Made by a program: the position numbers and the translations under genes. 45,577 nucleotides of DNA from Candidatus Nitrosopelagicus sp. (GTDB lineage: Archaea > Thermoproteota > Nitrososphaeria > Nitrososphaerales > Nitrosopumilaceae), in contig JAOMAI010000006.1 in assembly GCA_028344155.1 (NCBI GenBank), positions 1 to 45,577 on the forward strand, given 5' to 3'. Below, one piece after another: positions 8,174-17,038 of the stretch. Every line of letters starts with the position of its first letter. The first letter of the stretch is position 1. The notes beneath the pieces are model-generated. The model was not told the DNA's origin. It saw only the letters and a list, made by a program, of their open reading frames with translations, and searched no databases.

Positions 8174-9799
8174 TTAAATTATAATTATTCCTTGCTTTAA
8201 TAGATAATCAATAGTTTTGAGAAATTCCTCATCAGATAGTTTTTCATCAAACCACCATGTTACGATATCTACAAGCCAATTTGGAATATATGATTGAGAA
8301 TAATTAGAAAATTCATAACTTCCAACCAAGCCTTTGTTTTGCAGGTATTCAATTGCATCAAGCATCGATTGATCAGTGGATTGACCATTTATCCACCAAC
8401 CAGCATTTGATTTAATCCAACCAGGAAGTGATACAATTGAATCAGCATTCACCATTTTGCCTTTAGTCTCAATCAACGATTTCGAAGTTTTGAGATTTTC
8501 TTGAATATTAGGATAATCAGGATTGATTTCATACACCTGCTCAAAATATGATAATGATTTCTCATAATTTTTTAACTCTATTAAGGCCAGACCGATTTTA
8601 TTTAAGGCGTTTAGGTGCAGTGGTTCTTGAATTTTATCTATATTTTTTGTTACCACCTTGTAATTTTTTATGGCATCACCATACAAACCCATTTCAAAGA
8701 ATTGATCAGCAGTATTACTCACCTGAATGATATTTAGATTTTCAGATTTAGTAGGTAATGAAATGTCAGTTTGCTCTACATCAAATGTCATATTTTTACT
8801 TTGATCAATTTTATCAATGTATGCAAATTCAATTGAATATTTACCGGGAAGTGATTTGTAATTGAAGTTCATATATGTTTCAAAAAATCCGCTTCTAGTG
8901 GGTTTTACTTTTAAAACTTGTACAGAAAGATCAGGGTTTGTAATTATCAAAAATACAGGATGACCAGGCATGAATACAACATCATTTATCTGACCAGAAA
9001 TTTTCATCATTGAATCCTGATGACGAAATAACTTTACAATATTTTTAGAAACTTCGGTATATTCAAAAGGATACATAGGATCTAGCGGTAAAAGTGGATT
9101 TTCAATAATGATTTCACTTGGTCGTTGTTCAGAAAATGCATGAAAACCATAACTCCCATAAATTAAACGAACTTTTTGGACATCGATATCAGTAATCTTT
9201 CTTAAATCAGGATTAATGTGTGCAGGAGCAAACATTATCGAAGGAGGAGATTCATCACGTGTTGCAACTTTTCTATTGTAATCATTATCATCAGTGGTAT
9301 AATGACCAAGACCAAAAGTATGGCCCATTTCATGAATTATAGTTTTCAAAATCCCATCCATCCATTTATCACCATAAACCGATTCTTGGTTTTCATAATA
9401 GACATAAATTGAATTTCTCATGAAAGCCCCTAGTGTTTTACTAAGCAATGACCCAGAAAATTCAGGATCATCTCTGAACAATATTGTAATTGTACAATCA
9501 TCACTTACGGATTCATTTTTTCCAATTTTCTTAAATTTTAAATCCCAGAATTCCTTGTTTGTTATTTCAGATTTTTGTAATTTTTCTCTCCATGTATTAA
9601 CAGCGAGTTCAGATTTTGCTATCATCTCATCCATTTCAGAGGACTCGATTTTGTCACTTATCGACTCAACAGCACAGTATGTAGGAATTTCAGTTAGTCT
9701 TTGATTGATTGTGGGATAAGTATACTCTAACGCAGATGCATAGCTAGAACCAACGGTAACAAAAACCACAGAAATTAGCAATAATAGTAAAAGTTTCAT
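8174..9799 (-). CDS. Secreted matrixin-like (metzincin) zinc metalloprotease with TPR-like segment and two C-terminal GWW/TWW modules
   Basis: IIHEMGHTFGLGHYTTDDND = HExxHxxGxxH; signal peptide MKLLLLLLISVVFVTVGSSYASA; C-terminal LPGWIKSNAGWWINGQSTDQSMLDAIEYLQNKGLV. Confidence 0.88.
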   Translation of the reverse strand: MKLLLLLLISVVFVTVGSSYASALEYTYPTINQRLTEIPTYCAVESISDKIESSEMDEMIAKSELAVNTWREKLQKSEITNKEFWDLKFKKIGKNESVSDDCTITILFRDDPEFSGSLLSKTLGAFMRNSIYVYYENQESVYGDKWMDGILKTIIHEMGHTFGLGHYTTDDNDYNRKVATRDESPPSIMFAPAHINPDLRKITDIDVQKVRLIYGSYGFHAFSEQRPSEIIIENPLLPLDPMYPFEYTEVSKNIVKLFRHQDSMMKISGQINDVVFMPGHPVFLIITNPDLSVQVLKVKPTRSGFFETYMNFNYKSLPGKYSIEFAYIDKIDQSKNMTFDVEQTDISLPTKSENLNIIQVSNTADQFFEMGLYGDAIKNYKVVTKNIDKIQEPLHLNALNKIGLALIELKNYEKSLSYFEQVYEINPDYPNIQENLKTSKSLIETKGKMVNADSIVSLPGWIKSNAGWWINGQSTDQSMLDAIEYLQNKGLVGSYEFSNYSQSYIPNWLVDIVTWWFDEKLSDEEFLKTIDYLLKQGIIII

Positions 9800-9967
9800 T
9801 TAATCAATTACGTATCTTTTTGCACGTTTCACATGTTCTTCATCAAGATGCTTTGCCATCATAATTCCCAACATGTAAGAACGTGCGGCTGCATCATCAG
9901 GGTTAGTATCAAGAGCTTTTGCATTTATTTCAAAACCATCTGCTGCAATTTTTTTGAAATCAGTCAT
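9800..9967 (-). CDS. Small hypothetical protein
   Basis: MTDFKKIAADGFEINAKALDTNPDDAAARSYMLGIMMAKHLDEEHVKRAKRYVID; ATG 9967 preferred over TTG 9985; abuts the metalloprotease start. Confidence 0.65.
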   Translation of the reverse strand: MTDFKKIAADGFEINAKALDTNPDDAAARSYMLGIMMAKHLDEEHVKRAKRYVID

Positions 9968-9977
9968 ATTATACGAT

Positions 9978-10184
9978 TTAATCAACTCGTTTTAAGATCT
10001 TTCGGTTTTTCAGATATGTTATGAGAAGATAAATTCCACCTAGAATAAATCCAATACTTGCAATAATGATGGTTATTGTAGTGGCGGTCTGATAACTAGT
10101 TCCAGCATCATATGCAGAATATGCTCCAACGAATACAAAAAACATTCCTAAAACAAGATACGTTCTTTGATAAAATAGATTCAT
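9978..10184 (-). CDS. Small two-TM membrane protein
   Basis: MNLFYQRTYLVLGMFFVFVGAYSAYDAGTSYQTATTITIIIASIGFILGGIYLLITYLKNRKILKRVD. Confidence 0.7.
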   Translation of the reverse strand: MNLFYQRTYLVLGMFFVFVGAYSAYDAGTSYQTATTITIIIASIGFILGGIYLLITYLKNRKILKRVD

Positions 10185-10700
10185 CTAAATCGAGATTAAT
10201 AATAATTGTGAACTTTCAGTTATGGAATGTTCATCAACATATCCAGATGTCATTTCAAGAACATATTGTGCATTGTCAGCAGAAACACCAGCAGATTTAC
10301 AGCTCATTACCTCAACAGGAGTTATACATGGAGGGACATTTTTTTGAATTGCCACTACTGCACCAGTTTCATTAAACCAAATAATATCAAGATGGAACTG
10401 CATGTTTTTCATCCACATGGATCTATTTCCAGGCTCATCGAATACAAATAGCATTCCTTTATCATCGGCAAGAAAACTCTGAGTCTCCCACATTAAACCA
10501 CGCATCCTACGTGGGTCATTATCTGCAATGTATACTTGAATAAGTTTATCATCTAATTGTACAGTGCCCATTAAGAAATTTGAATTCGCGTCAAGTTTAA
10601 CTTCAGATGGAAGTGAGATCATTCCAGCAACACCAACTATTACAGCAGCAATTCCAATAGGGATCAAAACCTGAAGACGTGTTGGCATATGTTTTATCAT
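10185..10700 (-). CDS. DUF192 family protein, membrane-anchored
   Basis: RRMRGLMWETQSFLADDKGMLFVFDEPGNRSMWMKNMQFHLDIIWFNETGAVVAIQKNVPPC is the DUF192 signature; N-terminal TM helix. Confidence 0.88.
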   Translation of the reverse strand: MIKHMPTRLQVLIPIGIAAVIVGVAGMISLPSEVKLDANSNFLMGTVQLDDKLIQVYIADNDPRRMRGLMWETQSFLADDKGMLFVFDEPGNRSMWMKNMQFHLDIIWFNETGAVVAIQKNVPPCITPVEVMSCKSAGVSADNAQYVLEMTSGYVDEHSITESSQLLLISI

Positions 10701-10726
10701 ACAGGATAAAATAAAAACTAAAGCAA

Positions 10727-11074
10727 TTACAGCGATGCTTTGAATTGGTTAATTGAGGACATTGTTTCATGAGTACTTTGGCCAATATCTTTCAAGGTAG
10801 AGCCATTGTATTTTTTATCAAGATACCTGCCTGCCAAAATCATTGGAGCCCCAACTGCAACGGTTACACCGGTAGGTTCAGGAATCCATAACATCAAAAA
10901 GCCTAGTTTTTGCATTTTTCTGCCAGGAGCAGATGCACGATTTAATGCCCCTAAAGATTGTGTAGTTTGTTTATCATCTAGTTTTCCCATATCATTATAC
11001 AAATCAGTGCGTCTAGAAGCTGATTCTCTCATTATACGTAATCTTTCAATTTTTTCCTTGAGTAAATCTGTCAT
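10727..11074 (-). CDS. Hypothetical protein, 115 aa
   Basis: MTDLLKEKIERLRIMRESASRRTDLYNDMGKLDDKQTTQSLGALNRASAPGRKMQKLGFLMLWIPEPTGVTVAVGAPMILAG... Confidence 0.7.
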   Translation of the reverse strand: MTDLLKEKIERLRIMRESASRRTDLYNDMGKLDDKQTTQSLGALNRASAPGRKMQKLGFLMLWIPEPTGVTVAVGAPMILAGRYLDKKYNGSTLKDIGQSTHETMSSINQFKASL

Positions 11075-11160
11075 TTATTGATATTTTAGAAAATATAGTT
11101 AACAGTCAGTGATTAAAATCTACTACATTAAAGTCAAGATTTCGTCACAATAATTTCCAA

Positions 11161-11170
11161 TTTATATAAA
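11161..11170 (+). promoter_or_regulatory. TATA box of the DtxR-family gene
   Basis: tttatataaa about 25 nt before ATG 11191. Confidence 0.5.
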
Positions 11171-11190
11171 AGTAAATTCTTATCGCCATA

Positions 11191-11655
11191 ATGAAAAATA
11201 AGACTTCACGTAGATTAGATTCAATAAAAGCAGCACATGAATCTGAAAAAGCAATCTCTTCAAGAGTTGAGGATTATCTGGAAGTCATATCAGAACTAGT
11301 AGATATGAAAGGATATGCCGCAACACTGGATATTTCAAGATACATGAATGTCAGCGCACCAAGTGTAACAAAAATGCTCAAGAAATTAGATGGAGATGGA
11401 TATTTGGAATATGAAAAATATTATGGGATTAATTTAACAGAAAAAGGTCAGAAAATTGCAGACATGATAAAACAGAAACATGGAATTTTACTAGAGTTTT
11501 TTGAAATTTTAGGAATTGGTAAAGAAATTGCAAATCAAGACGCAGAAGGAATTGAACATCATCTAAATCCAAAAACAATTAGGCAGATTAGAAAATTTGT
11601 GACGTTTTTCAAAGCAAATCCAAAAATGATGAATAGTTTTAATGAATTCCAATAA
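11191..11655 (+). CDS. DtxR/MntR-family metal-dependent transcriptional regulator
   Basis: VEDYLEVISELVDMKGYAATLDISRYMNVSAPSVTKMLKKLDGDGYLEYEKYYGINLTEKGQKIADMIKQKHGILLEFFEILG; winged helix and dimerisation segment typical of the family. Confidence 0.9.
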   Translation: MKNKTSRRLDSIKAAHESEKAISSRVEDYLEVISELVDMKGYAATLDISRYMNVSAPSVTKMLKKLDGDGYLEYEKYYGINLTEKGQKIADMIKQKHGILLEFFEILGIGKEIANQDAEGIEHHLNPKTIRQIRKFVTFFKANPKMMNSFNEFQ

Positions 11656-11657
11656 AT

Positions 11658-11789
11658 TTAGCTAAAAATTTCTTCTATCTTTTTACGACTACCTTTTAAG
11701 AAAAATAGTCCACCAGCAGCCAATAATGCAAATGGAGCAACGTAGAATAGTAAATCTAGTATTGGGTCTCCACACATACTATACATCAT
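11658..11789 (-). CDS. Small single-TM protein, 43 aa, absent from ORF track
   Basis: MMYSMCGDPILDLLFYVAPFALLAAGGLFFLKGSRKKIEEIFS*; hydrophobic helix followed by a basic segment; sits between two genes. Confidence 0.55.
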   Translation of the reverse strand: MMYSMCGDPILDLLFYVAPFALLAAGGLFFLKGSRKKIEEIFS

Positions 11790-11838
11790 GATAACTAGTA
11801 TTTGAAATTTTTTACAAACACTACTAATTACTTAGATT

Positions 11839-13311
11839 CTAATCTCGTTTTAGAAATATTTCTAGATTATCATCATTATTGACAAATCTGGAAAAACGCT
11901 TACCCTCAGTAGAACGCTTCAAAATTTTGATTTTACCTTTTTTACCAATTCTAGATGAAAATAGAAACTCGCCATTTACCACAAAGCTTGCCACATTTCC
12001 AGTATATTGTCTATCTACCTCAAATATTAGAGCAGTTCCAGATTCACCATAATCATACGATAAAGATTGAGATGGGAGATCTTGTTGTATCCCGTGTTCT
12101 TCAACATCAATGTGTAAACCAAGAGATTTTTCTAATTCTTGAATGGTTTTTCCTGCTTTTCCAATTAATGCAGGAATAGAATCTTTTGAAACAAAAATCT
12201 TGATTCTGCCAGGACTAAGAAATTCAACTTTAGGGTGAGAATCAAATCTATACAATCGGTCTAAAATTTTTTCTTCTGCTAAATGTTCAATTCCAGTTTT
12301 TTGTGAACCATTTTCATCAACAGGAATTATAATATTTTCTTCACCAAAGGTGTAAATTTCATATTCCAAAGTGTTTGTTTCAAAATCAGATATTTCAATT
12401 ACAGGTCGTGCTAAATCTTGTTCAACCATTCCAGATGGAACCTTTACTTTTAGTTCAAGTTGGTAAACTTTGGAAATTCCACCATCTTTTACATAAATTA
12501 CAGTATCAAGTACATTTGGAATAATTCCAAGTTCAATTTTTCCAATGAATCTTTGAATAGCATCAATTGGGGTATTTGCATGAACAACTCCAACCATACC
12601 AACTCCGGTCAATCTAAGATCACTGAAAATTCTAAAATCGTCTCTTCGTCTAACTTCATCAAATATTGTATAATCAGGTCTAACAAGTAACAAGATATCT
12701 GCAGAGTTTTCAAAACTTCCATCTAATCTAGTGTATTGGGTTACTCCAGGATCAACTTGCAAATCACGTGGAGATTCAAATGTTTTGACAATTTTTCCAG
12801 AGCGGTTAAAGAAGTTTGCAATTCCAGATGCCAGTGTACTTTTTCCAGAACCCGGAGCACCAGATATTAGAATTCCTTCTGCTTGTTGTTCCAATCTAGA
12901 CATTAATTTCTCAGATAGTTGGTAATCCTCTAATGACATTTGTTTGATTGGGTGAACTATTGTGATTTCTAAAAGTTCAGAAAATGGAGGTCTTGTTATT
13001 GCAATTCGATAATCTCTATACTGGATTACCAAAGCACCAGGTTTTGAGATTTCTGTATTTCCAAGCGTTTCATCATCTATTGCAGATAAAATTTGATTTG
13101 TTATAATTTCAAGATAATCACGGTCAAGTGTTTTTGTGTCAAGTTCCACTAACTCAAAACTTCCAGGCATTCCTTTCTTGCCAAGAGGTTTTTGATTTTC
13201 TTTAAGATGAATACTCATTGTTGTAGGGTCAAAGAATTTCAGGAACTCTAAATCAGGAGTATTTTGTTCATGGATGATGAACTCTGATTCAGATTTTTGT
13301 AAATCACTCAT
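11839..13311 (-). CDS. PilT/VirB11-like secretion-type ATPase with KH domain
   Basis: Walker A ISGAPGSGKSTLASGIANFF, DYTIFDEVRRRDDFRIFSDLRLTGVGMVGVVHA; KH-like IKIFVSKDSIPALIGKAGKTIQELEKSLGLHIDVEE. Confidence 0.85.
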   Translation of the reverse strand: MSDLQKSESEFIIHEQNTPDLEFLKFFDPTTMSIHLKENQKPLGKKGMPGSFELVELDTKTLDRDYLEIITNQILSAIDDETLGNTEISKPGALVIQYRDYRIAITRPPFSELLEITIVHPIKQMSLEDYQLSEKLMSRLEQQAEGILISGAPGSGKSTLASGIANFFNRSGKIVKTFESPRDLQVDPGVTQYTRLDGSFENSADILLLVRPDYTIFDEVRRRDDFRIFSDLRLTGVGMVGVVHANTPIDAIQRFIGKIELGIIPNVLDTVIYVKDGGISKVYQLELKVKVPSGMVEQDLARPVIEISDFETNTLEYEIYTFGEENIIIPVDENGSQKTGIEHLAEEKILDRLYRFDSHPKVEFLSPGRIKIFVSKDSIPALIGKAGKTIQELEKSLGLHIDVEEHGIQQDLPSQSLSYDYGESGTALIFEVDRQYTGNVASFVVNGEFLFSSRIGKKGKIKILKRSTEGKRFSRFVNNDDNLEIFLKRD

Positions 13312-13427
13312 AATTGCAATTTAGGCTTGGTTCTATTATGTATTCTTTTAATGCATAAAACAATCTACATTGTTTAACAAATTATTCTCACAAAGCCAAA
13401 CAAAAGAATTGATTTAGATCGGTATGT

Positions 13428-13577
13428 ATGTCAGGCCAAAATAATGCGAATTTACAGTTTCATTCAGATTGTAGTAATTATTTTGATTCATTAAGAGAAA
13501 AAGGTGAAACTGACTTTGAGTTTGAAGATGAGTATTTCTTTACTTTACCTGCAATATCTCAGATGAGTTTAGATTAA
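13428..13577 (+). CDS. Small acidic protein, 49 aa, absent from ORF track
   Basis: MSGQNNANLQFHSDCSNYFDSLREKGETDFEFEDEYFFTLPAISQMSLD*. Confidence 0.45.
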   Translation: MSGQNNANLQFHSDCSNYFDSLREKGETDFEFEDEYFFTLPAISQMSLD

Positions 13578-13606
13578 TTGAATTAGTAGTTCCTCAGATT
13601 ATACAT

Positions 13607-14332
13607 ATGCATAAGCTGGATTCAATTGCAGAAACTGTCAAAGAGTGTAAAAAATGTGAATTGTGTGAGACACGAACAAAGGCAGTTCCAGGTAAGGGAA
13701 ATTTTAATGCAGATGTGATTTTTGTAGGAGAGGCCCCAGGCAAAAATGAAGATATTCATGGAGAGCCATTTGTCGGTGCTGCCGGAAAAAGACTTGACAT
13801 GATTTTAGAAGATACCGGGATTGATAGGCAAGATGTCTATATCACGAATATCGTAAAATGTAGACCTCCAAAAAATAGGGTTCCGTCAAAAAAAGAAGAA
13901 GAGTCTTGTAATGATTTTATCAATCAGGAAATTGAGATAATCAATCCAAAGATAATCTGCGTTATGGGAAATACCGCATATGGTACTTTATTGAGTGGAA
14001 AAGAGATAACAAAAAACCATGGAAAAATTGTTGAAAAAGATGGTAGAAAATTTTTTGTTACATTTCATCCAGCTGCCACAATTTACAATCAAAAATTGGT
14101 TGAAGAATTAAAAAATGATTTTAGAGAATTAGCGAAGTTTCTAGGAATGAAAGATCAACCAAAACAGTATGAAGAAAGGAGATGTGATTACTGTATGGCT
14201 AAAACAAAACACGAGGTGGTAGTTATGCCAAAAGTGGTCACAAGAAAAAGAAGATGGTTATTCAAATGCGTAGAATGTAATCATGAAAGATGGCTTCAAC
14301 CTTACAGAACGGTTGCAGAAAGTTTGTACTAA
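13607..14332 (+). CDS. Family 4-type uracil-DNA glycosylase with C-terminal zinc-ribbon extension
   Basis: CKKCELCETRTKAVPGKGN, VFVGEAPGKNEDIHGEPFVGAAGKRLD, ITNIVKCRPPKNRVP, FHPAA; extra tail CDYCMAK...FKCVECNHERW. Confidence 0.92.
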   Translation: MHKLDSIAETVKECKKCELCETRTKAVPGKGNFNADVIFVGEAPGKNEDIHGEPFVGAAGKRLDMILEDTGIDRQDVYITNIVKCRPPKNRVPSKKEEESCNDFINQEIEIINPKIICVMGNTAYGTLLSGKEITKNHGKIVEKDGRKFFVTFHPAATIYNQKLVEELKNDFRELAKFLGMKDQPKQYEERRCDYCMAKTKHEVVVMPKVVTRKRRWLFKCVECNHERWLQPYRTVAESLY

Positions 14333-14336
14333 TTAT

Positions 14337-15617
14337 CTAATACAGATGACTCTGTAATTCAATTTGTTCTTCAGCAGACATTATTCCTTTTCTAACTAAA
14401 ATATCGAGCATATCTTTGAACAGTTGTTTTTGTTCTTCAGACATTCCACCGGTTGGACCTTTCTCACCAGGCGGGCCAGGGGGACCGCGTGGACCTTTGT
14501 CACCAACAGGCCCTTGTGGACCTTGTGAGCCTTTGTCACCAGATGGACCTTGCAAACCTTGCTTTCCTTGTTCACCTTGTGGACCTTGAATTCCTTGAGG
14601 ACCGCGTGGACCTTTGTCACCGGTTAATCCAGGTGGGCCTTGTTCACCTTGTGGACCAATTGTTCCACGGTCACCTTGTGGACCTGGAACGCCAGTTATT
14701 CCTTTGTCGCCAGGAGTACCTTGAGGACCGCGTGGACCTTTCTCTCCAATAGGTCCAGTAATTCCAATCTTTCCTTTTTCTCCTTGTGGACCTTGAGGAC
14801 CGGTTGGGCCTTTCTCTCCCATTGGACCGGTGACTCCTTTGTCACCTCGTTCACCAACAGGACCAGGAACTCCTTTGTCACCTTGAACACCGGGAGGACC
14901 GGTTGGGCCTTTCTCTCCTTTGTCACCACGTAAACCAGTTAATCCTTTATCACCAGATGGACCTTGAGCGCCAGTGGTACCTTTGTCACCGATTAAACCT
15001 CGACCTCCTTGTTCACCTTTGTCACCTTTGTCACCGGTTAGGCCTTTCTCTCCTTTGTCACCTGTACCACCTTTTAGACCAGGAGGACCTTTGTCACCTT
15101 TGTCACCTTTGTCACCAGTAACTCCCTTTTGTCCTGAAAGACCTTTGTCACCTGCAGGACCTTTGTCACCTTTGTCACCTTTGTCACCATCAGGACCAGA
15201 TTGACCAGGAGGACCTTTTACACCAGCACTAGAAGAGCGCGGTATTTGTTTTGTTTTTGATTGAGTTGAATCAGATTTTGGTTTTTCATTAACTTGTCTC
15301 ATTGTTTCAGGAACTTTGAATTCAAATGATGAACCTACAGATGAGAATTGATCAACAAGTATTATCCAAACAGTGGTAAATGTAGAAATTTTTTCGGGTA
15401 ATGGGTTTGATTGAGAACCTAATGTAGTCTCAAATTCTCCATTTTTAATATTAAGATGAGATTTTTCACGCCAAATTGGAAGAAATGATTTTTGTGCAAT
15501 TTGTTCACCAGTAGGCTTTGCTTCAGTGATAGCGAATTCTACTTCAAAGACACCATTTTTTTGTTTGTAAGGAGATTGGCCTTTAACAGCAAAGTGTTCA
15601 GATGACGGCATAATCAT
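14337..15617 (-). CDS. Collagen-like triple-helix repeat protein
   Basis: Continuous Gly-X-Y run [23 protein letters not shown]...GPPGEKGPT (86 triplets by count), flanked by an N-terminal globular domain and a C-terminal [38 protein letters not shown] 15617 or 15611, or TTG 15626. Confidence 0.93.
   Translation of the reverse strand: MIMPSSEHFAVKGQSPYKQKNGVFEVEFAITEAKPTGEQIAQKSFLPIWREKSHLNIKNGEFETTLGSQSNPLPEKISTFTTVWIILVDQFSSVGSSFEFKVPETMRQVNEKPKSDSTQSKTKQIPRSSSAGVKGPPGQSGPDGDKGDKGDKGPAGDKGLSGQKGVTGDKGDKGDKGPPGLKGGTGDKGEKGLTGDKGDKGEQGGRGLIGDKGTTGAQGPSGDKGLTGLRGDKGEKGPTGPPGVQGDKGVPGPVGERGDKGVTGPMGEKGPTGPQGPQGEKGKIGITGPIGEKGPRGPQGTPGDKGITGVPGPQGDRGTIGPQGEQGPPGLTGDKGPRGPQGIQGPQGEQGKQGLQGPSGDKGSQGPQGPVGDKGPRGPPGPPGEKGPTGGMSEEQKQLFKDMLDILVRKGIMSAEEQIELQSHLY
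14450..15223 (-). repeat. Gly-X-Y collagen repeat coding region
   Basis: 86 consecutive Gly-X-Y triplets, dominated by GDK, GPQ and GEK. Confidence 0.92.
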
Positions 15618-15722
15618 TTCTTTCAATATCTAGTATTTATTTACATTTTTCAGTCATGTTAGGCGTAAATTTAGCACTAGTATCAGCTTAATATTTATCC
15701 GTTAAATGTAGGAATCTAATTT

Positions 15723-16829
15723 ATGAAGGATAAGAAAAAAGACACTTCTTTAACTAAAAAAGATGAAACAAGTCTAACAAATGTAAATTATCAACGAGAT
15801 AGACTTTTCAAAAAAGGCATCAATTTGATGGCAGATGAAAAGTTGGAAGAAGCTGTAGAAAATTTTGAGATGATACTAAGAGCAGATCCAAACGATGTAG
15901 AAGCAATGCTCAAACTTGGATATTCACGATTTCATTTAGATGACCATTCAGAAGCAATGAGAGTTTATGATAAAATTTTAGATATTGACATAACAAATCC
16001 AGAAGCATGGAACTTAAAATCATTAGTAAATTATGAAAAAAAGAATTATGCTAAAGCATTAGACTGCGTTGAAAAAGCAATAGATTCAGACCCAACATAT
16101 GGCATGGCATGGTATAACAAAGGATGTTATCTATCAATGTTAAATCAAGTTCCCGATTCATTAGAAGCACTAAAACGCTCAATTGAGATTGATGTTAAAA
16201 ATGCAAGAAAGGCAGTTAAAGACAAAGACTTTGTAAATGTAAGATCAGAAGAAGGTTTTAAACGAATTATCGAAGTTGTGTTAATTGAATCATTAAGACA
16301 AGGATATCATACAATTGGAGCAATTGTTTGGACAACATTCCTAGGAAAAGAAGATACAATCAAAGGATTAGATGAATTAATTTTGAAAGGAGTAGTTGTT
16401 AAAAATGAAAAACGGCAAGGGTTCAATCAGATTATTCCAATTTACGATTTGATTCCAGATGTTGCAAAAAAACTCGGTGCGAAAAGACGAGGATTACTTG
16501 GTCCAAAAGAGATTGGAAAAATTCCAACACCTGTTAAAAGTCTAAAAGAAATTGGATTGGCAATTCAAACTACAATGTCTGCAATAGAAAATGAAGATTT
16601 AGAAAAAACAGTAGATAGTTTTGATGTATATATCAATCCAGCAAAATGTGGTACACAAATGATTGAAGAATTTTTAGATGAACATAGAGAAATACGATTA
16701 TTCAAAATTAGATTAGATGATAAAGGTAAAGATTACTTAATAGATAACAAAAAGAAAATGTTGGAATTATTTGAGAATATAGAAATTACAGTTACAAAGA
16801 AGTTAAGAGCAAACGTTGCACAAAATTAA
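15723..16829 (+). CDS. TPR-repeat protein with C-terminal domain of unknown function
   Basis: LFKKGINLMADEKLEEAVENFEMILRADPNDVEAMLKLGYSRFHLDDHSEAMRVYDKILDIDITNPEAWNLKSLVNYEKKNYAKALDCVEKAIDSDP. Confidence 0.85.
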   Translation: MKDKKKDTSLTKKDETSLTNVNYQRDRLFKKGINLMADEKLEEAVENFEMILRADPNDVEAMLKLGYSRFHLDDHSEAMRVYDKILDIDITNPEAWNLKSLVNYEKKNYAKALDCVEKAIDSDPTYGMAWYNKGCYLSMLNQVPDSLEALKRSIEIDVKNARKAVKDKDFVNVRSEEGFKRIIEVVLIESLRQGYHTIGAIVWTTFLGKEDTIKGLDELILKGVVVKNEKRQGFNQIIPIYDLIPDVAKKLGAKRRGLLGPKEIGKIPTPVKSLKEIGLAIQTTMSAIENEDLEKTVDSFDVYINPAKCGTQMIEEFLDEHREIRLFKIRLDDKGKDYLIDNKKKMLELFENIEITVTKKLRANVAQN

Positions 16830-17032
16830 GTCATAGAATCTTTTTCTTTTTTGATAATTGGAATTCCATCAATTATCGATACATCATCTTCTTCATAGAC
16901 AGTATGCCAACGTCCATTGTGAGGAAGTAGATTGTTTAATTCTTCTATTTTTTTGTTAGTGGGTTTTTTGTTAAGCAATGCTCCCCATTTCATATTTGGA
17001 ACCTTTGGCATTACATCGTTGATATCTTTCAT
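16826..17032 (-). CDS. Small hypothetical protein, 68 aa
   Basis: MKDINDVMPKVPNMKWGALLNKKPTNKKIEELNNLLPHNGRWHTVYEEDDVSIIDGIPIIKKEKDSMT; converges on the TPR gene with 4-bp overlap. Confidence 0.6.
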   Translation of the reverse strand: MKDINDVMPKVPNMKWGALLNKKPTNKKIEELNNLLPHNGRWHTVYEEDDVSIIDGIPIIKKEKDSMT

Positions 17033-17038
17033 TTTATA

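Noticed and set aside
10603-10785. Minus-strand ORF 10603..10785
   Set aside because: Overlaps two better-supported genes (DUF192 and the 115-aa protein), Cys/Asn-rich composition typical of a shadow frame.
14396-15204. Overlapping ORFs in other frames of the collagen gene (14453, 14640, 14696, 14903, 14974 and others)
   Set aside because: Low-complexity shadow frames of a Gly-X-Y repeat; products are Leu/Val/His or Pro/Leu/Ser repeats without independent support.
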